A program made the position numbers and the translations under genes. Shown here piece by piece: positions 62,501 through 64,000 of a stretch of DNA of 64,000 nt (the first letter of the stretch is position 1; every line of letters begins with the position of its first letter). A model generated the notes under the pieces. It searched no databases. It had not been told where the DNA came from and saw only the letters and a program-made list of their open reading frames with translations. The stretch spans positions 2,068,962-2,132,961 of the forward strand of contig NC_057377.1 of NCBI RefSeq assembly GCF_016906535.1, read 5' to 3'. Source of the DNA: Rhizoctonia solani (Eukaryota > Basidiomycota > Agaricomycetes > Cantharellales > Ceratobasidiaceae).

Positions 62501-62642
62501 TAGTGCTTGCGATGCCTTGCACAAGCTCTTCAAACAGCGCCGAGTGCCTCATCGGACTAACGCGCCTCAACATTGCGGCGTCCCTCGAAGCCGAAGTAAC
62601 AAAGGCGGCGCTGGATGATGCAGTGTTCTGGTTGGAGGACAT
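59574..62642 (-). CDS. Degenerate sirtuin + PHD-like + caspase-like fusion
   Basis: ATG 62642 (MSSNQNTASSSAAF). The Sir2-like part has NVFVMSGDAAMAGSGLAM where sirtuins have VSGAGIS...PDFR, CVTASIDGLEGR for TQNIDGLE, VTGLYGDNSRLRC for LHGD, a CKDC zinc pair, and YLFLLVGPPPQDPEVLHLV for the late NAD-binding strand. Key Gln/Asn and His residues are replaced, so deacetylase activity is unlikely. The zinc module is LCGNCGCSITEYLARCTECS...FVCPDCW. A linker (RLAMVVYYLQEFWPQTQHLI) precedes the caspase-like region: FMVVFITHGLTGDQ (His) and SVFFFACGHPMMS (Cys). The C-terminus carries YAPFQSRPLGRPLP and CRACRQKWPLP. About ten introns, nearly all joined in phase. It could be an NAD- or nucleotide-sensing regulator of a protease. 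Confidence 0.6.
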
Positions 62643-62859
62643 TTTTATAGTATGTAGTACTGGGGTAACAAATAGATTGATTTGCTTGATGTTCGCGTGG
62701 ACGAATGTAGGTGGCAGGCAGAAAATCACGATCACGTGACTCTTTTGACAGGACACGTTGAGGCAGAATTTGCAAAGCTCATCAACAAGACGTATAGTGT
62801 AAGACCCTATGTTGAAGGCTCGAATAAGACTTTTTACTTCAAGCTCACTTAGCGTCGCC
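62643..62859. promoter_or_regulatory. Bidirectional promoter
   Basis: 217 bp between the start codons of the divergent sirtuin-like (-) and TET/JBP-like (+) genes, with a single TCACGTGA at 62732-62739, about 90 and 121 bp from the two ATGs. The genes are probably co-regulated. An in-frame upstream methionine for the minus gene (62867) would remove this spacer and was not chosen. Confidence 0.6.
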
Positions 62860-63907
62860 ATGTCAATATCGAAGCAGTCATGCACCAACAAGCAACTATC
62901 TCTTTGGCAAAATCATATCACACAGGATTTATTCGACGGCTTAAAAACTTGCCCAAATGGCTCCAAAGAGGCGGTTCGAAATGCACCCATTCCTGACGAA
63001 AGCTTGCGCCGCCGCAAAAGAAAGTCTGGTCGCGAACGGCTGGCAAAGACTGAGAATGATATGATACGAAAAATGCTGGATGCAGTTACCAAAGCCTTGA
63101 ACAATACCAGTAAGCCGTTTTGAGGATTTGCTGCCCTACAGTTTTGACATGCGTTTTCTTTGATTCACTTGCAGTTCAACTAGACTTCTATCTCTCAGAA
63201 TTTGAGCTACAGCGTACAAGGGGCATCGGCGTTCACACAGCTGGTGTATTTAAAGGGCTTGACAAGCATCCCATACGCTTAACCCGTAGTGGTGGACCAG
63301 CGGTTTTGACCGATAAGGCCGGGATACCCATTTTATGGTATTTCCCGGATTTCATTGGGAAGGGTTTGCAGGTATGCATTTTTTGTGACTTTTAGTAACG
63401 TGATGACTGGACTTGAGATCTACTTAGACAAACCTCATGAGGACTGTTGCCTCGCTGGCAGGCGTATATCGACCAGCTCCAGACAGTGAGATATGCGATC
63501 GCAGGACAACCTTACCACAGCTGGTTCAAGATGATCCGCACTCATCAAAGGCGCATTATGCAACGAGAAGCCAGACTTCAAGAGCGGCTTTGCATATGCC
63601 TGAGGACCCTGAAGTGCATCCAACAAGTCAAGAAGAGCCGATTGACTTCTCACCATGTACTATGGAAGAGCCGGCATATGTGCAAGACAATCAGCTGGTA
63701 CCGCCGGCTTACGAGGAGGTCGACGGTGAAATCACTATTGCAGGGCATTATACTCCCTTGCTCAGCTTACATCAAAATTCAGACTCCGTTCCAGACGACC
63801 AGGGGTCCGCGCTTGCAGATTTGTCCCCCTTCGCCTACTATCTCTCCCCTGGATGGTCTCAAACAGGAATGCAATACGTGAGTAGCTCAAACTCAGATTC
63901 AACTTAG
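62860..63907 (+). CDS. TET/JBP-like gene front half, cut off by the telomere
   Basis: ATG 62860 (MSISKQSCTNKQLSLWQNHI). Exon 1 contains a basic patch (RRRKRKSGRERLAK). Exon 2 reads RTRGIGVHTAGVFKGLDKHP, then GGPAVLTDKAGIPILWYFPD. Exon 3 carries FAYYLSPGWSQTGMQY, then GTGAGT. The pattern PAVLTD..G.P.LWYFPD followed by SPGW.Q.G resembles, from memory, the region before the catalytic core of the TET/JBP 2-oxoglutarate dioxygenases expanded in agaricomycetes. The iron-binding HxD...H core is absent, because the telomere begins 9 bp after the read-through stop at 63907. The donor site at 63878 implies that further exons once existed. Family assignment is tentative; truncation at the chromosome end is clear. 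Confidence 0.5.
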
Positions 63908-63915
63908 TTCTGGTA

Positions 63916-64000
63916 CTAGGTTAGGTAGGTTAGGTTAGGTTAGGTTAGGTTAGGTTAGGTTAGGTTAGGTTTAGGTTAGGTTAGGTTAGGTTAGGTTAGG
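63916..64000 (+). repeat. Telomere: TTAGG pentanucleotide array
   Basis: Sixteen tandem units run to the last base: fourteen TTAGG, one TAGG and one TTTAGG, preceded by CTAGG. The G-rich strand points 5' to 3' toward the window end, as required for a right telomere. The unit is five bases long and not the TTAGGG usual in basidiomycetes. Confidence 0.8.

Noticed and set aside
35042..64000. KDZ or other giant-transposon transposase
   Set aside because: None of the frames in the island shows a transposase signature I can recognise, so mobility of the island is only a hypothesis.

Overview
The window looks like the right end of a chromosome from an agaricomycete fungus. Genes carry many short GT-AG introns (about 31-60 nt), the family content is fungal, and the last 85 bases are a tandem TTAGG array in the orientation expected of a right telomere. 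The mix of families (long PIL1 protein with proline-rich tail, tandem M28 aminopeptidases, HNH-like and P-loop gene families) fits a Rhizoctonia/Ceratobasidium-type basidiomycete. That placement is inference from family memory, not a search.
Left part (1-28.7 kb) is ordinary gene space: an Atg14/UVRAG-type autophagy protein (-), two tandem secreted M28 aminopeptidases (+), a decayed WD40 gene flanked by copies of a ~220-bp MITE-like repeat, a PIL1-type eisosome gene with a diverged PIL1-like paralog directly upstream (-), an F-box gene (-), an FHA-RING ubiquitin ligase of the Dma1 type (+), an HNH-family gene with a substituted motif residue (-), and a large P-loop NTPase (+).
Middle part (28.8-35 kb) is repeat territory: a candidate solo LTR, a 22-bp minisatellite, and about 29 copies of an ~83-bp satellite unit that each carry two palindromes. 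Inside the last satellite unit sits a 1,203-bp DNA transposon with perfect 16-bp terminal inverted repeats and an 8-bp target duplication. It carries one small intron-containing orphan gene.
Right part (35-64 kb) is a subtelomeric island rich in chromatin-like genes: a SNF2-type ATPase (-) divergent from a large unknown gene (+), two paralogous acidic/basic-tailed unknown proteins, a PHD-like plus caspase-like protein (+), an orphan gene whose N-terminus copies the histone H3 tail around K9/K14 (-), a fusion of a degenerate sirtuin domain, a PHD-like zinc module and a caspase-like domain (-), and divergent from it the front half of a possible TET/JBP-like gene (+) that runs into the telomere at an intron. 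Many of these genes have a TCACGTGA palindrome about 70-150 bp before the start codon. Between them lie nine double-hairpin modules with covarying stems (57.06-58.25 kb) and a 603-bp inverted-repeat element.
The most notable candidate system is the H3-tail / PHD-like / caspase-like / Sir2-like gene set next to the telomere. Gene structures were spliced by eye, so exon edges are approximate where stated.
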